Assembly: GCA_050084515.1 (NCBI GenBank)
Contig: CM114272.1
Location: 53,568,001 to 53,632,000, forward strand
DNA from: Blasia pusilla
Lineage: Eukaryota > Marchantiophyta > Marchantiopsida > Blasiales
Reading direction: 5' to 3'
DNA: 64,000 bases
A model generated the notes under the pieces. The model was not told the origin of the DNA and searched no databases. It saw only the letters and a program-made list of their open reading frames with translations. Of the stretch, positions 34,201 through 45,739 are shown in pieces. Numbering within the stretch: position 1 is the stretch's first letter; every line of letters begins with the position of its first letter. A program made the position numbers and the translations under genes.

Positions 34201-34272
34201 TTCTAATGTAAGACTTACCGAAGTGCATCTTCTTCTTTTTTTTTTTTTTTTTTTTCTAATGTAAGACTTACC
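34201..34272. repeat. 19-bp direct repeat flanking a 34-bp insert with poly(T)
   Basis: TTCTAATGTAAGACTTACC occurs at 34201-34219 and 34254-34272. Between them are GAAGTGCATCTTCTTC and an unbroken T run (about 18-20). Confidence 0.9.
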
Positions 34273-34370
34273 TCATTACCTTCGTCCAATTCTAATCCCA
34301 CGACGTTGTAATGGGGTGAGGTGGGCACATTTTCCTTCTAATCCTTACAAATAGGAAATAAGAGACCTCA

Positions 34371-34437
34371 ATAAACCTGATGGAAAACCCATCCGGAATA
34401 CATAAAAGAGGATTTAAAGAGTCTAGTGCGTCAAAAC
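34371..34437 (+). repeat. Dispersed motif, diverged copy 3
   Basis: ATAAACCTGATGGAAAACCC and the following ~35 bp (TAAAAGAGGATTTAAAGAGTC) resemble the complement of 29195-29265, so similarity to copy 1 extends beyond the 45-bp core on one side. Confidence 0.6.
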
Positions 34438-35506
34438 CACAATGGGCCGGAAAAAGAAGAGGGTACCCTTGTAATCTAATGTTTTGCCACATTATCCCTT
34501 TGTTATGCCTTGCAATCCATTCTTGAAAGTCAGATTTTTATTTTTTTTGGGAAAAGACCACTCTATGACGTCCCATGATCAAAGTTTCTAAAATCCTACG
34601 GTCGTGAAATTGGGTTGCCATATAATCAACCTTCTAATCATGCAATTCTGAAAAAAGAAGCCTGCCGTGGAATAAACCTTGGAAGATGAAACCCTAAAAA
34701 AATCAACTCCAATTTAGATATCTTATATGGAGATGCTCCACACGGGAATTATGGATGAATATCCCTCTCCAGCAAGAACCGTAAACATTCACCAAACTGG
34801 AATCATCGAATATGCTTATTTATCTGCCCCTTCAAAAAGGTGTCACCAATTCGATGATAATACAAAGATAAAGGCCCAACAAACAGTATTCGAAAAGAAA
34901 TGGAATCATTGCCTCAATAATAAACCCGAATCGTATTGTCGTCCCATGAGACGAATGACTATCCGTTCAAGTGCCACGTGTCGCATTACTGTGCGCCTTG
35001 GTGTTGACTGCTTGAGTCGCTACAGTAGCTCGGTGACGGTGGATGTGCTCACATCGTGCGCACTTCTCCGTTCCCAAAAAAGAATCACCGTCCGGAAACT
35101 CCGTCCTATCTGCAAACGCGTTTTGCCATCTCGGTTCGGGACGTGACCTTCCATAGCAGGTGGTCGGTCTTGATGCCACCTGCGATAACAGGTGGACTCA
35201 CCTACCCTCAGCACGGGTTTCTCTCCCAGGCGGTGCCACGTCATCATGCGCGTCTATGACCGCCGGTCCTAACAAGATTCCGAGGAATCTGTGAGTTTCA
35301 AAACTGCAACGGACTTCTACTTCCTACGAATTCGTAAATACACTTTCTGTATTTATGATTAGCATATCTATTCTAATTGTATACTCAATCCATTCCTTTT
35401 CAAAACAGCCCTACTCTATGGTCCCCAAAAGAAGTTTATTTGGCTAACCCCCTCTATTTATGGCGGACATCCAATTGCTCCTAACCCGCAAATTGAATTT
35501 GAGAAA
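34438..35506. other. Mixed-composition intergenic DNA
   Basis: Contains a GC-richer block at about 34940-35270 without recognised motifs. Overlapping short frames occur on both strands, none convincing. Confidence 0.35.
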
Positions 35507-35551
35507 ATGCATTTCGATAAAAACGAGTGATGGAAAACCCATCGGAAGTAC
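35507..35551 (+). repeat. 45-bp dispersed motif, copy 2
   Basis: ATGCATTTCGATAAAAACG ... CATCGGAAGTAC, opposite in orientation to copy 1 and differing from it at one base. Confidence 0.85.
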
Positions 35552-35865
35552 GCCTACCGAATTGAATTTGTGGGGCTCCTCTACCGATGCAGCTAAAAGC
35601 AATGCACCTCCGTTGGTCATAAAAAAACTCCTTGATTCTTGTTGTAACATTTGATTTATGCAATTGGTGGTCGGACACATAATCCAATTCTACTTTACTT
35701 TAAAGGTAGACAACTAAGAAAAACAGCTCAAAGGTTCCATTTCCTCTTCAAAATATGGGACAACCTTCTCCACCGGGTGTTGGGAGGGGGAGAAAAAGAA
35801 AGATTTTAAACGAAGCTAAGAGAGTTCCATTTTTATTCTCTTTTTCTTTTTCTTTTCTTTTTTTT

Positions 35866-35881
35866 GTGTGTGTGTGTGTGG
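35866..35881. repeat. (GT)n microsatellite after a T/C-rich run
   Basis: About eight GT units preceded by some 40 bp of T and C only. Confidence 0.85.
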
Positions 35882-36813
35882 ATACTTTTTCAAGGGAGGG
35901 TGACCAAATGGCGAAACTTTCACATTCATTACATCTCTATTCAAATCTCTAATCAAAGGTTGGTGTTTTGGGGAAACATTTTCTTTCTAATATTAAAATA
36001 AAAAGTATTTCATTTATAATTTGAATCATAACATATTATTACAACATGCCCTTGCAAAACACAGGTCAATATGCCCATGTGATGCATGATCCTAAATTTT
36101 GCTTATTAACCATGATTAGTTTACGATTTTGATCAATTAGGATCAGAAAGTGGCAAGAAGTTTTGAAATAATTCACTATTTTATTAAGTGAATTATTTTA
36201 TAAACCTACATGGGTGTAAATAACTTCTTTATTTAGATCATTACCATATCTAACCTTACTTTGAATCAAACTTCTCATAACAATAAAACACATATATAGT
36301 CGTCCATGAGAAGATACAAAAATCAACAAGTATATGCAATTTTGATTTTGGGGATTATTAATAATTTGATCGAAGGTGGGATGAATTGGAAATTAATATG
36401 TACTTGAATCATAAGCTCAATGTTATCAATTGAGTATGTGGAATGAAAATTCAGTCTCCAAAGTTTTTGCTTATAACAAGATTTGCATCCATTACATATT
36501 ATGCGAGCCCACGAACTACTCATCTTGCGTGATTCTCTTGTGCTCTTCATCTATTTATATTTCATTTTATTATGATCGATGCATAAATCTTTAAGGAAAA
36601 ACCACAGGGTGTGGTTGATGATAAACATGTATTCCACACCTTCAAAGCCTAAGTGTGACTAGTCTTCTCATTCAAAGGTATAACGAGCAGTAATGTACCA
36701 ATGTTCCTAGATGCAACACATGAAAAAAAACAAAGATAAGAATGAATCATAAAAAAATAAAACTCTTTTTTAGTCATTCACAAATCAATGAAAATCACCT
36801 CTAGACTCCAAGT

Positions 36814-36904
36814 AATTTAAGATGATATTATCAATGAAAAGCATTCTTATTACTTTGGATGTAATTAGTCCATAACTTTTGAAACGATAATATCATCTTA
36901 AATT
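36814..36904. repeat. 19-bp inverted repeat, 53-bp spacer
   Basis: AATTTAAGATGATATTATC (36814-36832) and its exact reverse complement (36886-36904). Confidence 0.85.
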
Positions 36905-37188
36905 TTTTCGCGTCAAAAATTTCATATCCATTAAGAAATTGATGTCATAAATTCTTTATATACTTGTCACAAAAATTCAAAAGATCCAAAGTCAAATAGT
37001 TTGGACGATCCTCAAGTTGACTCTAGGTTGAATAATTAGACGTATGTGACATCACAACCAAAGACAATCAATTGTCTCTCAAAGAGAAAGTCTTTTAACT
37101 ATACATTTTCCACTATATCCTATAATTTACAATTAAAAAATTCAGATGTATGGCAATGAGTCATAGATATTACATCCAAAGTAATAAG
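36846..37188. repeat. 20-bp inverted repeat overlapping the previous one
   Basis: CTTATTACTTTGGATGTAAT (36846-36865) and its exact reverse complement (37169-37188). The first arm lies in the spacer of the 36814/36886 inverted repeat, so the two pairs interlock. Confidence 0.85.
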
Positions 37189-40100
37189 AAAAGTATTTTG
37201 ACCTATAATTATCTTGTTACTATTTATTGTTGAAATGATAGATGGCAATAGAACAACATGTAAGAATCTTTATCTATGTTTATGTAGTCATAAATCCTTC
37301 TCCTAATTTATTTTCATACACTACTCCAACATTTTAGGTTCTTACTTGCAAGTAGAACTTTAGTTGATATTTATAAGAATATTTAAACAAAAATGAGTTG
37401 TAAATCCACAATCCAATAGTAAAACATCTATTCTTTACAACGTAATGATCAAACCTATACATCCACTTGAGAGAAGAAAATCATTAAAAAAATATTTCTT
37501 TCCCGTTCCATCGAGACCATCAATGGAGAAAAAAATTTCTTTAAACATATGGAAATTTCTAAAATATAGTGAATTATAACTTCACAAAAAAATAACATGG
37601 TTTGGAGATTATAAATTATTGGTGTATATAATATTATTACCCAAAAATGCAGTATATTTTTTGCTTTTTTTATAATATTAGTATTTTCATATAAATCATT
37701 GTAGAACAAGTCTTAGAAACATTAAAAAATTGATTAAATAAAAATAAAAAATAGCTTAATTAATCAGAAAAAATATTTATAATTGCTACATGATCAAGAC
37801 TTGTTTGGTATTATGTGAAAAAATTGTAAGAATAAAATAGGATTATATAGTAATAAAAATATGAGAAAACCAATACAATCTCAACCATTTTTTTCATGGT
37901 TATTCATTTCTTATTAAAAAATACTAATGATTTTTGCAATGGGCCAACATTCAAGGGAAATTATGAAATCCTCCTTTCTTGTAAACAAAGTTGATAAAAA
38001 AAAACCTTGGAATGAGTTAGAGCATATAAATGAATCAGAAAAAAAATCAAGTTATCATGATATTAGAGAGAGGCATAATTAGATCGAGGCCCAGAGGAAT
38101 CCTTTGTATCTTCAATTTCAAGAGATCATGATAATGTGCTACCTCATAGGTGATCTATGTGTATAGATAATCATTTCCTTTCATGAGTGACACATATTTT
38201 TTCAAGGTTTACCATTTACTAATTGTGGTATATTTATATGCCTTGATGGTTGGTTACGCCACTTGGGTTTATTAGGCCAAGTAAGATGTATCATGAATGA
38301 AAGCATCCTCTTTTGTGAGGCCTTTCCTTCATATTGTTCTACTTAGCTCTTGTGGAGAGATTTATGAGGTTGAGTATATTGCGTTGTAATTGAGTAATGT
38401 TCGCACACAAGTAAGAAGTTACCATGGAGTTTCTAGACGAGGGGGTAGACCTTGATGAAGCGCATCTTTAGATATCAGACTCTTGAAAGTGGGATCCTTT
38501 ATACATTGAAACAAGGCTATGATGGTGTATTGAGCTTGGGGTCTCTTACGTTAAGAGTAGGCTAATAGTTGTTATGAAGATCTGACATTTATCTTTGAGA
38601 GTATATTTATTCATGTCTCTTCGGAGCTTCTCATAGGCAAGACAACACTTTCATATTATCCTCTATGAGACATGACTTACACGCACATGGTAAATAACTT
38701 TACTTATATGAGTTAAGTGTAAGAAACCAACAGTATTTCCACAAAAATCTCTTCCTTATATATGATGATTCAATTTATTCCATCTCTAACAACAATATGA
38801 ATTGAAATCAAGATATAGATACTCTCAAGTTGTTGGATCATAAAGATTGATTGCTGAAGTTATATTTTCCATTATAAGTAAAAGATCCTAAGATATCACT
38901 TGATCCTTAAGATATATCAATAGTATATTTAGAGAATGAAAGTGCTAATCTATAAAGAATCAAATACTTTAAGTGCAAGCTACACTACTCTTGAAATTTT
39001 CCCAACACGCTTAAGAGATACACGTATATCCATACACAATGTATAAATAAGCATGGCATCTAAAAGAAATAAATCGTTACAATCTCGTGGAGCTAAATCA
39101 GATGGAATAAATTTTCACATGTAAGATATTGCAATCACTTATCATATGTCTTAACTTTTTGACATGTAAAAGGATGTTGCATATAATCCCTTCCATGTAT
39201 AAATATTTACAGAGCTACTTAAAAAAGATATATTTTTTATAATATCCATATTGATATGGGAATCAATTAAAGTATATAGATTAAACCATGCATGAAGGCT
39301 CATCGAATATTTCAAGATTGATCGCGCTTCATAACCTTCTTATTCTTATCTGATCTATTTAGAAACCACCAAATATCTATAGTAAATTATTGAATGCATA
39401 GAAGATCATTAACACAAAATATCTTCATTCTTTTGATAGATAGGGTAGAACTCTTCAATTTTCGCGATCATGGATATATGGGACTTGGGATATTTTTTTT
39501 CTTATGTCCTTATATATACATGGTATATGTGGATATAGTTTTCCACATAGACCATGAATAGTACAATTAGCGATGGAAAAACAAATCTTGGATTAGTGGT
39601 GAGATTGAGGGTCATGGCTTATCCTTCGATGGCATGATTTTTACATACATACGTAGTTAAATTGTGGGAGTCTTACCGCATCCTACAACTTACCTCAATA
39701 TATACTTTGTGACTATAAGTTGCAATTCCTCAATTATCTTGTTATTTATTCAAATTACCAATATTCCATATTCTAACCTAGTAACAAGGTCATTGTAATC
39801 TCCTTGCACTTTGGTTGTATGTCATCATCAAGAAGTAATATGGTTTCATAAGATTTAAAAAATAACTAGTTTGCCTTAATGAAATTAATGCATCTAACAT
39901 GGATCCCAAAGAACAATAAAATTTTATATGTTTCACATAGGTCCTACTATCTGCATCAATCCCATACATAACATCTTTTACATCTTGAAGTGATCCATCT
40001 CGTAACTCATATCCAACCTAAGTGTTACATCTTTATAGTAGCATAACAATCGTCCATACCCTTTTGAGAAGATTGAACAAATCAAAGTATCGAGTTGTTA

Positions 40101-41800
40101 TCATCATCCATTCCAATATGTACATGTTTCAATATAAAAATAAATACACTGTAAGGTCACAATAGTTTTCTTATGCCTCTTATGTGTATCAATCATGCTC
40201 ACCATCCCTTGCCTCATCCGACGTAAAGTCATTTAACATTTCCCTATTTCTTTCATACGTTGCTATAAGTCTTAATTAAGGAAAGTTGAGGAAAGTTGCT
40301 AAATGCATCATCTTGCTAAGTCTAAATTGATATTCCATGATGCAAAAAAATAAAATTTTAGTAAATATAAAAAATTTATAGAATAAAATATGCCTCGTTT
40401 GGATGTCATATTAGTCGTGCGCACACACATGGTTTTGTACCATATGTGGCTTTTATCATCCATACAACTAACGTGACTCAAAATCGCACTCAGCCATGAA
40501 AACTATACATACATAGTATCATTTACCAAAAGATCTCCAACTTAAAACTAAAATCAGCTCTCACTTATATCACAACTCTCTCTCTCTCATATTAAGCCAA
40601 ACCTATTCTCGAAGTGAAAGGTTTGGATTACTCAAAAAGCAAGGATGTCACAGCTTTGATGCCTCGTGGAAGAAGGTTTAACAAAGTGAGAACGAGCTCT
40701 CTAAACTCTCTCTCCATAAGGTATTCCACCTCCCGAACCCTCTCCTTGATGATATGTGCACACAAGATATCTCTCTTACCCTAATCCTTAAACACGTGTC
40801 AAGGGGAGACTTCTAAAATGGTAAGTAAACCATGCCCAAATAAGGGACTTTCCCAAATGGTAAGTTATATCAATAGCCCCAAATGGATCCTTAATTGGGG
40901 ATAACCTACGCATATAGGTTCCCAACCTTCCCTATAAGTTACCCTCAATGTACAAGTGTTAATTCTTATCCTCTTTGGGTAAGTTGTGCAAATCTATACT
41001 ATTATTGAAACATGGGGGGATTAGTATATGTGGAAAGGAAAAAAAAGCCAAAAATGTACTTTCTATAAGAAGTAAAGCTCTCTAAAAAAATGGTGCGTTA
41101 ATCTTTTCCGTTTGCACATGGGACTATTCTGCACCTCTTTTCAAATATGCGATATATTAGCAAATGTGTGTGGTGTCTTTATTGGCGGCTCAAAGAGAAC
41201 ACCGTTAATCCACACATATATGTTTGTGTGTTATATGTCTCATCGTGTGAATTACTACCGTCCTGTCCACACAGGTGTGTGATGCTCACTGAATTAACTT
41301 TGGTATAACGGGGGTGCCTCGGATTGTTAATTTAGAGCCAAAGTTAGAGTCAAAGAAATTGCACCTACAAGTGGAATTGAATTGAGAGTTTGTCCGAAGA
41401 GGGGAGGCTAGAGTTGTGGCAACGATACTGAGGGCACAATGGCGCCGTGGCAACGACACTACGAGGTGATGTTTTTTACCAAGAGCTTTCCTTCCAATCT
41501 GCCTGCCTGCTTGGATGTTACGGTGTTGTACCAAAGGAATCTTTGAACTCGAAGCCGAGTGTTGGTTTAAGTAATGGGTAGAGATTTTGCATAAAGTCTA
41601 CCCATAATTCTCTCTCTGTCTAAGATGAGATGAACTATTTGTTTCGCTGATAAAGTGAAAGGAATAGTTCATGAGAGTAATAGATTGGATCATTATTTCG
41701 TTGCTCTGAGAGCTCTTCTTCACTACCTTACGTTTTATTGAATTGACACTGGACTTCACCTTCCACTCCTGCCTTTGACAGTAGCCTTTTTCAAGATTTC
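37189..41800. other. AT-rich intergenic DNA, no confident gene
   Basis: No domain recognised on either strand. At 38058 TGATATTAGAGAGAGGC is reminiscent of a worn Copia primer binding site (TGGTATCAGAGC), but no gag follows. From about 41280 composition becomes balanced, probably entering the 3' flank or LTR of the Gypsy element to the right. Confidence 0.4.
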
Positions 41801-42234
41801 ACCCTAGATTACCACCGCTGTGTCTTCCAGGTGGAGAACATGTTGTAGTTGATTCATCACCGGGACAGCCAAATTCAGAAACCACACCATATCGTTGGCT
41901 TTTTGGGACATGAGACGAAGAGCAAGATGGTGATCGCTAGCACGAGGCGTCTCGTCGAAGTCCTCATGAGTTGCGGGCTCTGGTTCAGAGGGTGTTTCGA
42001 AATTGACTCTACCGCGCTTCGGTCTTGGAAATTCGGTGAACTCCTCAGCCTTCCGTGAAGCCGAAGTATGCGGATGTTGCTTTGGGGCTACTTCGCGTGG
42101 CGGGGTGACTTCGCAGCTCCCACTAGTGACCGTTCCGCTCTTTCTTGGTAAGCGGAGGGCGTGACTTGCGACCAATCTAGCGCCTCGTTGGCAGTCAATT
42201 CCTACTTACAGATGGATTAAAAAAGGAGACATGA

Positions 42235-42771
42235 ATGACTTCGTGCTCGGATGAAGGGCTTCAGCAAGATTGGCGCCAGCGTCGTGCCGCCCACAAAAAA
42301 GAAGAAAGTCGACTCCCCCGTGCCGGGGTCAGTGCGATTCCAAAGGATATAGCACATCTTGACGAGCTTATTAGTGAGTTAGTAAGAAGGAACAAGATAA
42401 AACAAAGTCATCACATGCTCGCAAAACTGTCCAAACAATGGCGGAGACAACAAAGTAGCCTTGTAGCCATTCCTGCCAAGGCGATCAGACGTTACACAAC
42501 CGAGCCAAAAAATCTTCGTGCTTTACCAACAATTCGGTGTCATACTCGTACTCTGGAGCGGCCGGGAGCATATAAGTTGCTCGCCAATCATCCGACGTCA
42601 ATTGTTGTGGCTGAGCTTGATATCGAAGACCATTTCTCCGAAACTTGGCTGCTGCAGTCGAGGAACGAAGCTCCCCGAGGAGTTCCCCGGACGTCAGGGT
42701 CCAATTTTCTTGAAAGAAAGTTGCCAAAGACCCCTCCTCAAGTGCTTCGACCAACTCTAGTGACAACTTGA
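42235..42771 (+). CDS. Antisense ORF in the 3' region of the Gypsy element
   Basis: ATG at 42235, 178 codons, on the strand opposite to gag-pol and downstream of the integrase. It includes a likely coiled coil (DIAHLDELISELVRRNKIKQ, HHMLAKLSKQWRRQQ). Some Tat-lineage elements (for example Grande and Retand) are known to carry antisense ORFs at this position; whether this is homologous is untested. A 135-codon minus-strand frame (42485-42892, ATG start) overlaps it, so only one of the two may be real. The plus-strand frame is longer and has better helix-like composition. Confidence 0.45.
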   Translation: MTSCSDEGLQQDWRQRRAAHKKEESRLPRAGVSAIPKDIAHLDELISELVRRNKIKQSHHMLAKLSKQWRRQQSSLVAIPAKAIRRYTTEPKNLRALPTIRCHTRTLERPGAYKLLANHPTSIVVAELDIEDHFSETWLLQSRNEAPRGVPRTSGSNFLERKLPKTPPQVLRPTLVTT

Positions 42772-42892
42772 CCACAGGCATGGCCGCACTTTGCATAATG
42801 GGCGTGGAGTCTTCACGAGGCATGCTGGTAGGTCGATCTTGGTGAACGCCCCGCTTTGGTCTGCTACGCAACTTTTTGGTGACTCTATCCAT
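42485..42892 (-). CDS. Minus-strand ORF downstream of integrase, unknown
   Basis: ATG at 42892, 135 codons, same strand as pol. Basic start (MDRVTKKLRSRPKRG), then WTLTSGELLGELRSS and WRATYMLPAAPEYEYDTELL. No domain recognised. It overlaps the antisense 178-codon frame. It could be an accessory protein or the chance complement of the antisense ORF. Confidence 0.3.
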   Translation of the reverse strand: MDRVTKKLRSRPKRGVHQDRPTSMPREDSTPIMQSAAMPVVKLSLELVEALEEGSLATFFQENWTLTSGELLGELRSSTAAAKFRRNGLRYQAQPQQLTSDDWRATYMLPAAPEYEYDTELLVKHEDFLARLCNV

Positions 42893-42985
42893 GAAAATTC
42901 TCGTCCATGTAAGTAGGAACGCTTATATAGTCCCAACATTATGCGGGCTCTTTGCCTTGGCGCCCGGACTGCAACAGTCAATTTG

Positions 42986-43115
42986 GCGCTTCGCTCTTTT
43001 GCGAAGCTCAAATACTCTCGCGCTTCGCGCCTCTGCGAAGCTCCCATACATTGCGCTTTGCGCTTCTGCAAAGTTCCAGTATCCTCGCGCTTTGCCCTTT
43101 TGCAAAGCTTCAGGC
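42986..43115. repeat. Array of four 33-34-bp units, each a small hairpin
   Basis: Units start with GCGCTT at 42986, 43020, 43053 and 43087. Each contains GCGCTTCGC or GCGCTTTGC, a short pyrimidine loop, then GCGAAGC or GCAAAGC, so every unit can fold back on itself. Stem changes are partly compensated: units 3 and 4 have TTTGC pairing with GCAAA where units 1 and 2 have CTTCGC pairing with GCGAAG. Confidence 0.85.
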
Positions 43116-43141
43116 AGTCGCTCAACCCCTTCCCTCCGGTT

Positions 43142-44074
43142 TCAGTCTGGGTAGGATTGAGGCTCATGATACCGCTGAACATGCATCCCATTGACACGAG
43201 TGGGCAAGGATTCGCCCTGTAAGGTCCCCAACTGCAATGATCCGTCATCATAGATGGCCAATAACCGGTAGGGTCCCATCCAATTTAATTTTAACTTTCC
43301 GAGGAACTTTAACCGACGGTTATCATACAACAACACCAGGTCTCCAACGCTTATAGATTGCAGCCGGAGATGTCGATCGTATCGTTGCTTGCGTTCGTTT
43401 TGCACATCTTTGGTCTAGCGTAAATCCAACGTGCGTGCTTCCTCCAACGGTACTAAGGTCTCATTCCTTCCGTGGAAAACCTCTCCGACCGCCTCCGTTC
43501 TTGTTCCTTCCAACACTCGATAAGTGGACAAAGCCCATTCAATAGATGTTAAGGAATGAACGCCATAAGTCAGGAAGAACGTGGTATACTTTGTAGTAAC
43601 CTTCTCGGCTGTTCGGTATGCCCACAATGTCGCGGCCATTTTCATACCCTAGTCATAGGAATACGTAACCGTCAATCGATTCAATATCCGGCAGATCAGG
43701 CCGTTAGATTTTTCAGTCAACCCGTTGGCTTTAGGGTTATAGGGTGTGGTCTTCCGATGCTTGATGAGAAAGTGTGACGTTAAAGACTGAATAGTCTGAT
43801 TCAGAAAATGGGTGCCTCGATCGCTTACTAATTCCAACGGGCAGCCATACCGGGTGATAATCATTTTGTATAAAAATTTGGCCATAACCTCACTATCATC
43901 TTTGCGCGTGGCCACCGCCTCCACCATCTTGGTACAATAGTCGGTAGCTATCAAAATATATTTTTGCCTTGTGTGGCGAGTAGCGGAGGAAATGGGGCCC
44001 ACAAAGTCAATACCCCATTTTTCAAACGGCGCTAGCGGCATGATGGGTATCAAAGGCCATCTTGAGGTAGCCAT
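43142..44074 (-). pseudogene. Gypsy integrase core and C-terminus
   Basis: The core frame (44074-43649) has the catalytic triad in GIDFVGP, VSDRGTHF and GLTEKSN. A frameshift leads into 43645-43415 (WAYRTAEKVTTKYTTFFLTY), then 43405-43142 with a C-terminal segment (VGDLVLLYDNRR, KLKLNWMGPYRLLAIYDDG). Stops and frameshifts inactivate it. No chromodomain or PHD finger follows, unlike the A-family elements. Confidence 0.85.
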
Positions 44075-44628
44075 TGGTCGACCTGCTCTTTGGCATGCAT
44101 CACAACTTGAATAAAGTTACCTACATCTTTGTAAGTAGTTGGCCACCAATAACGTGCGGCCAAGATTTTCTTAATGGTGTTTTTAACAGCGTAGTGTCCA
44201 CCAGAATCAGCCGCATGCATGGCTCTGATGACGTGGGGGATTTCTTCTGCTTCCAAGCATCTCCGATACTCTTCATCCGCACCTAATTTGAATAGTATCC
44301 CCTGGCATATCTCATAGGATCCTATCTTATGTAAAAATATTGCTCGTTCTTCCGCTGTCATATGGGCGGGAAGTCGCAGAGTAATTAAGAAACGCAAAAT
44401 ATCTTCATAAAAGGATTGGCACAACCGGTCCTCCGTGATCTGGTACAGGTCTTCATCGGGAAAAGTGTCATCCACGGATTGTGTGAGATCCGCGTTCGTC
44501 ATTCTCAACCGGGAAAGAAAATTTGCGTTGGTATGAACCTTGCCGGCACGGGTAATGACATCAAATGTGAATTCTTGGAGTAACAGGATCCATTGTGCAA
44601 TGCGACCTAACAGGTCCGACTTAACCAT
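44050..44628 (-). pseudogene. RNase H end and integrase zinc domain
   Basis: Reads RIAQWILLLQEFTFDVITRA (end of RNase H), then a linker. A worn HHCC region follows (GGHYAVKNTIKKILAARYWW), in which the Cys pair is partly lost. It overlaps the core frame by 25 bp. Confidence 0.75.
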
Positions 44629-45715
44629 TAATGGTCGGAGCGAAATGATCTACATGGAAGACAAACTCATACCCTAATAAATAGTGACGGAAATTTTTGC
44701 ATGAGAAGACCATGCCTAACGCCTCTCGTTCGGTAGTTGTATATTTCTGTTCAGCTGAAGATAGTTGCCGGCCTGCATAGTAAACCGAAAAATCATGTTT
44801 GTTCTCATCCATTTGGCTGAGCACCACTCCAATGGCCAACGAGGATGTGTCCACATATACGTGGAAGGGTTTGGTCCAATCGGGGGATAGAAGTACATGA
44901 GCCTTTTGCAATGCTTCCTTTAAGGCGTCAAATGCCGCTTGGCAGGGTGGGGTCCTCTCCCATTCGGTAGTTTTTTTAAGTAACGCGGTAAGGGCTCCTG
45001 CTTTCACCACATAATCCCTAATAAACCGTCGGTAATATTCGACGTGTCCCAAGAATCCTCTCAATTCTCGGAGATTTGTGGGTGGTTCCAATGCAAAGAT
45101 AATATCCACCTTGGCCTTGTCGACTTCAATTCCTTGGGCCGACACTCTATGCCCCAACAAAATTCCTTGTTTCATGGCAGTATATGATTTTTCCGGAGGG
45201 AGGGGCAAATGCACTTCGCAATAATGAGCGAGGGTTAATTCTAATTTTTCCAAGTGTTCGGCTTCTGTACTGAAGATAAAAAATTCGTCCAGGAAAATTT
45301 TAACAAACTTCCGCAGATACTCTTGGAAGATGGAGATCATCATCCGTTGGAAGGTGGCCGACCCATTGCACAACCCAAAGGGCATCACACGATACGCGAA
45401 AGTTCCCCAGTCCGTGGTGAAAGTTGTGAGGGGCCGATCTTCTTCTCCTATGGATATCTGGTTATAACTCGAATATCCATCCAAAAAGGTATAACGCTCG
45501 TGGCCGACGACTTTGTCCAAAATATTGTCAGTGAAAGGTAGGGGGTGATGGTCCTTTAAGGTGGCCGAATTCAATTTTTTATAATCCTGGCATACTCTGG
45601 TTTTTCCCGTTTGTTTTTTGGGTACAATTACAATGGGCGACACCCACTCACTACTTAACACAGGATAAATTATTCCTGCTTCGAGACGTTGGTAAATTTT
45701 GTCCTTGACTAACAA
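44621..45715 (-). pseudogene. Gypsy reverse transcriptase and RNase H
   Basis: 364 open codons: RT blocks KTRVCQDYKKLNSATLKDHH, RYTFLDGYSSYNQI (first Asp) and MPFGLCNGSATFQ. The active-site box reads FLDEF where Y/F-x-D-D is expected, so the second metal-binding Asp is replaced by Glu. RNase H follows (VYVDTSSLAIGVVLSQ, TTTEREALGMVF, FVFHVDHFA). This is the best preserved part of the element. The frame shifts near 44625. Confidence 0.9.
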
Positions 45716-45739
45716 CGAGTACTTCAGGTTGAGGCGATA

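Noticed and set aside
38040-38100. Copia primer binding site at TGATATTAGAGAG
   Set aside because: Too many mismatches, and no gag or LTR partner was found nearby.
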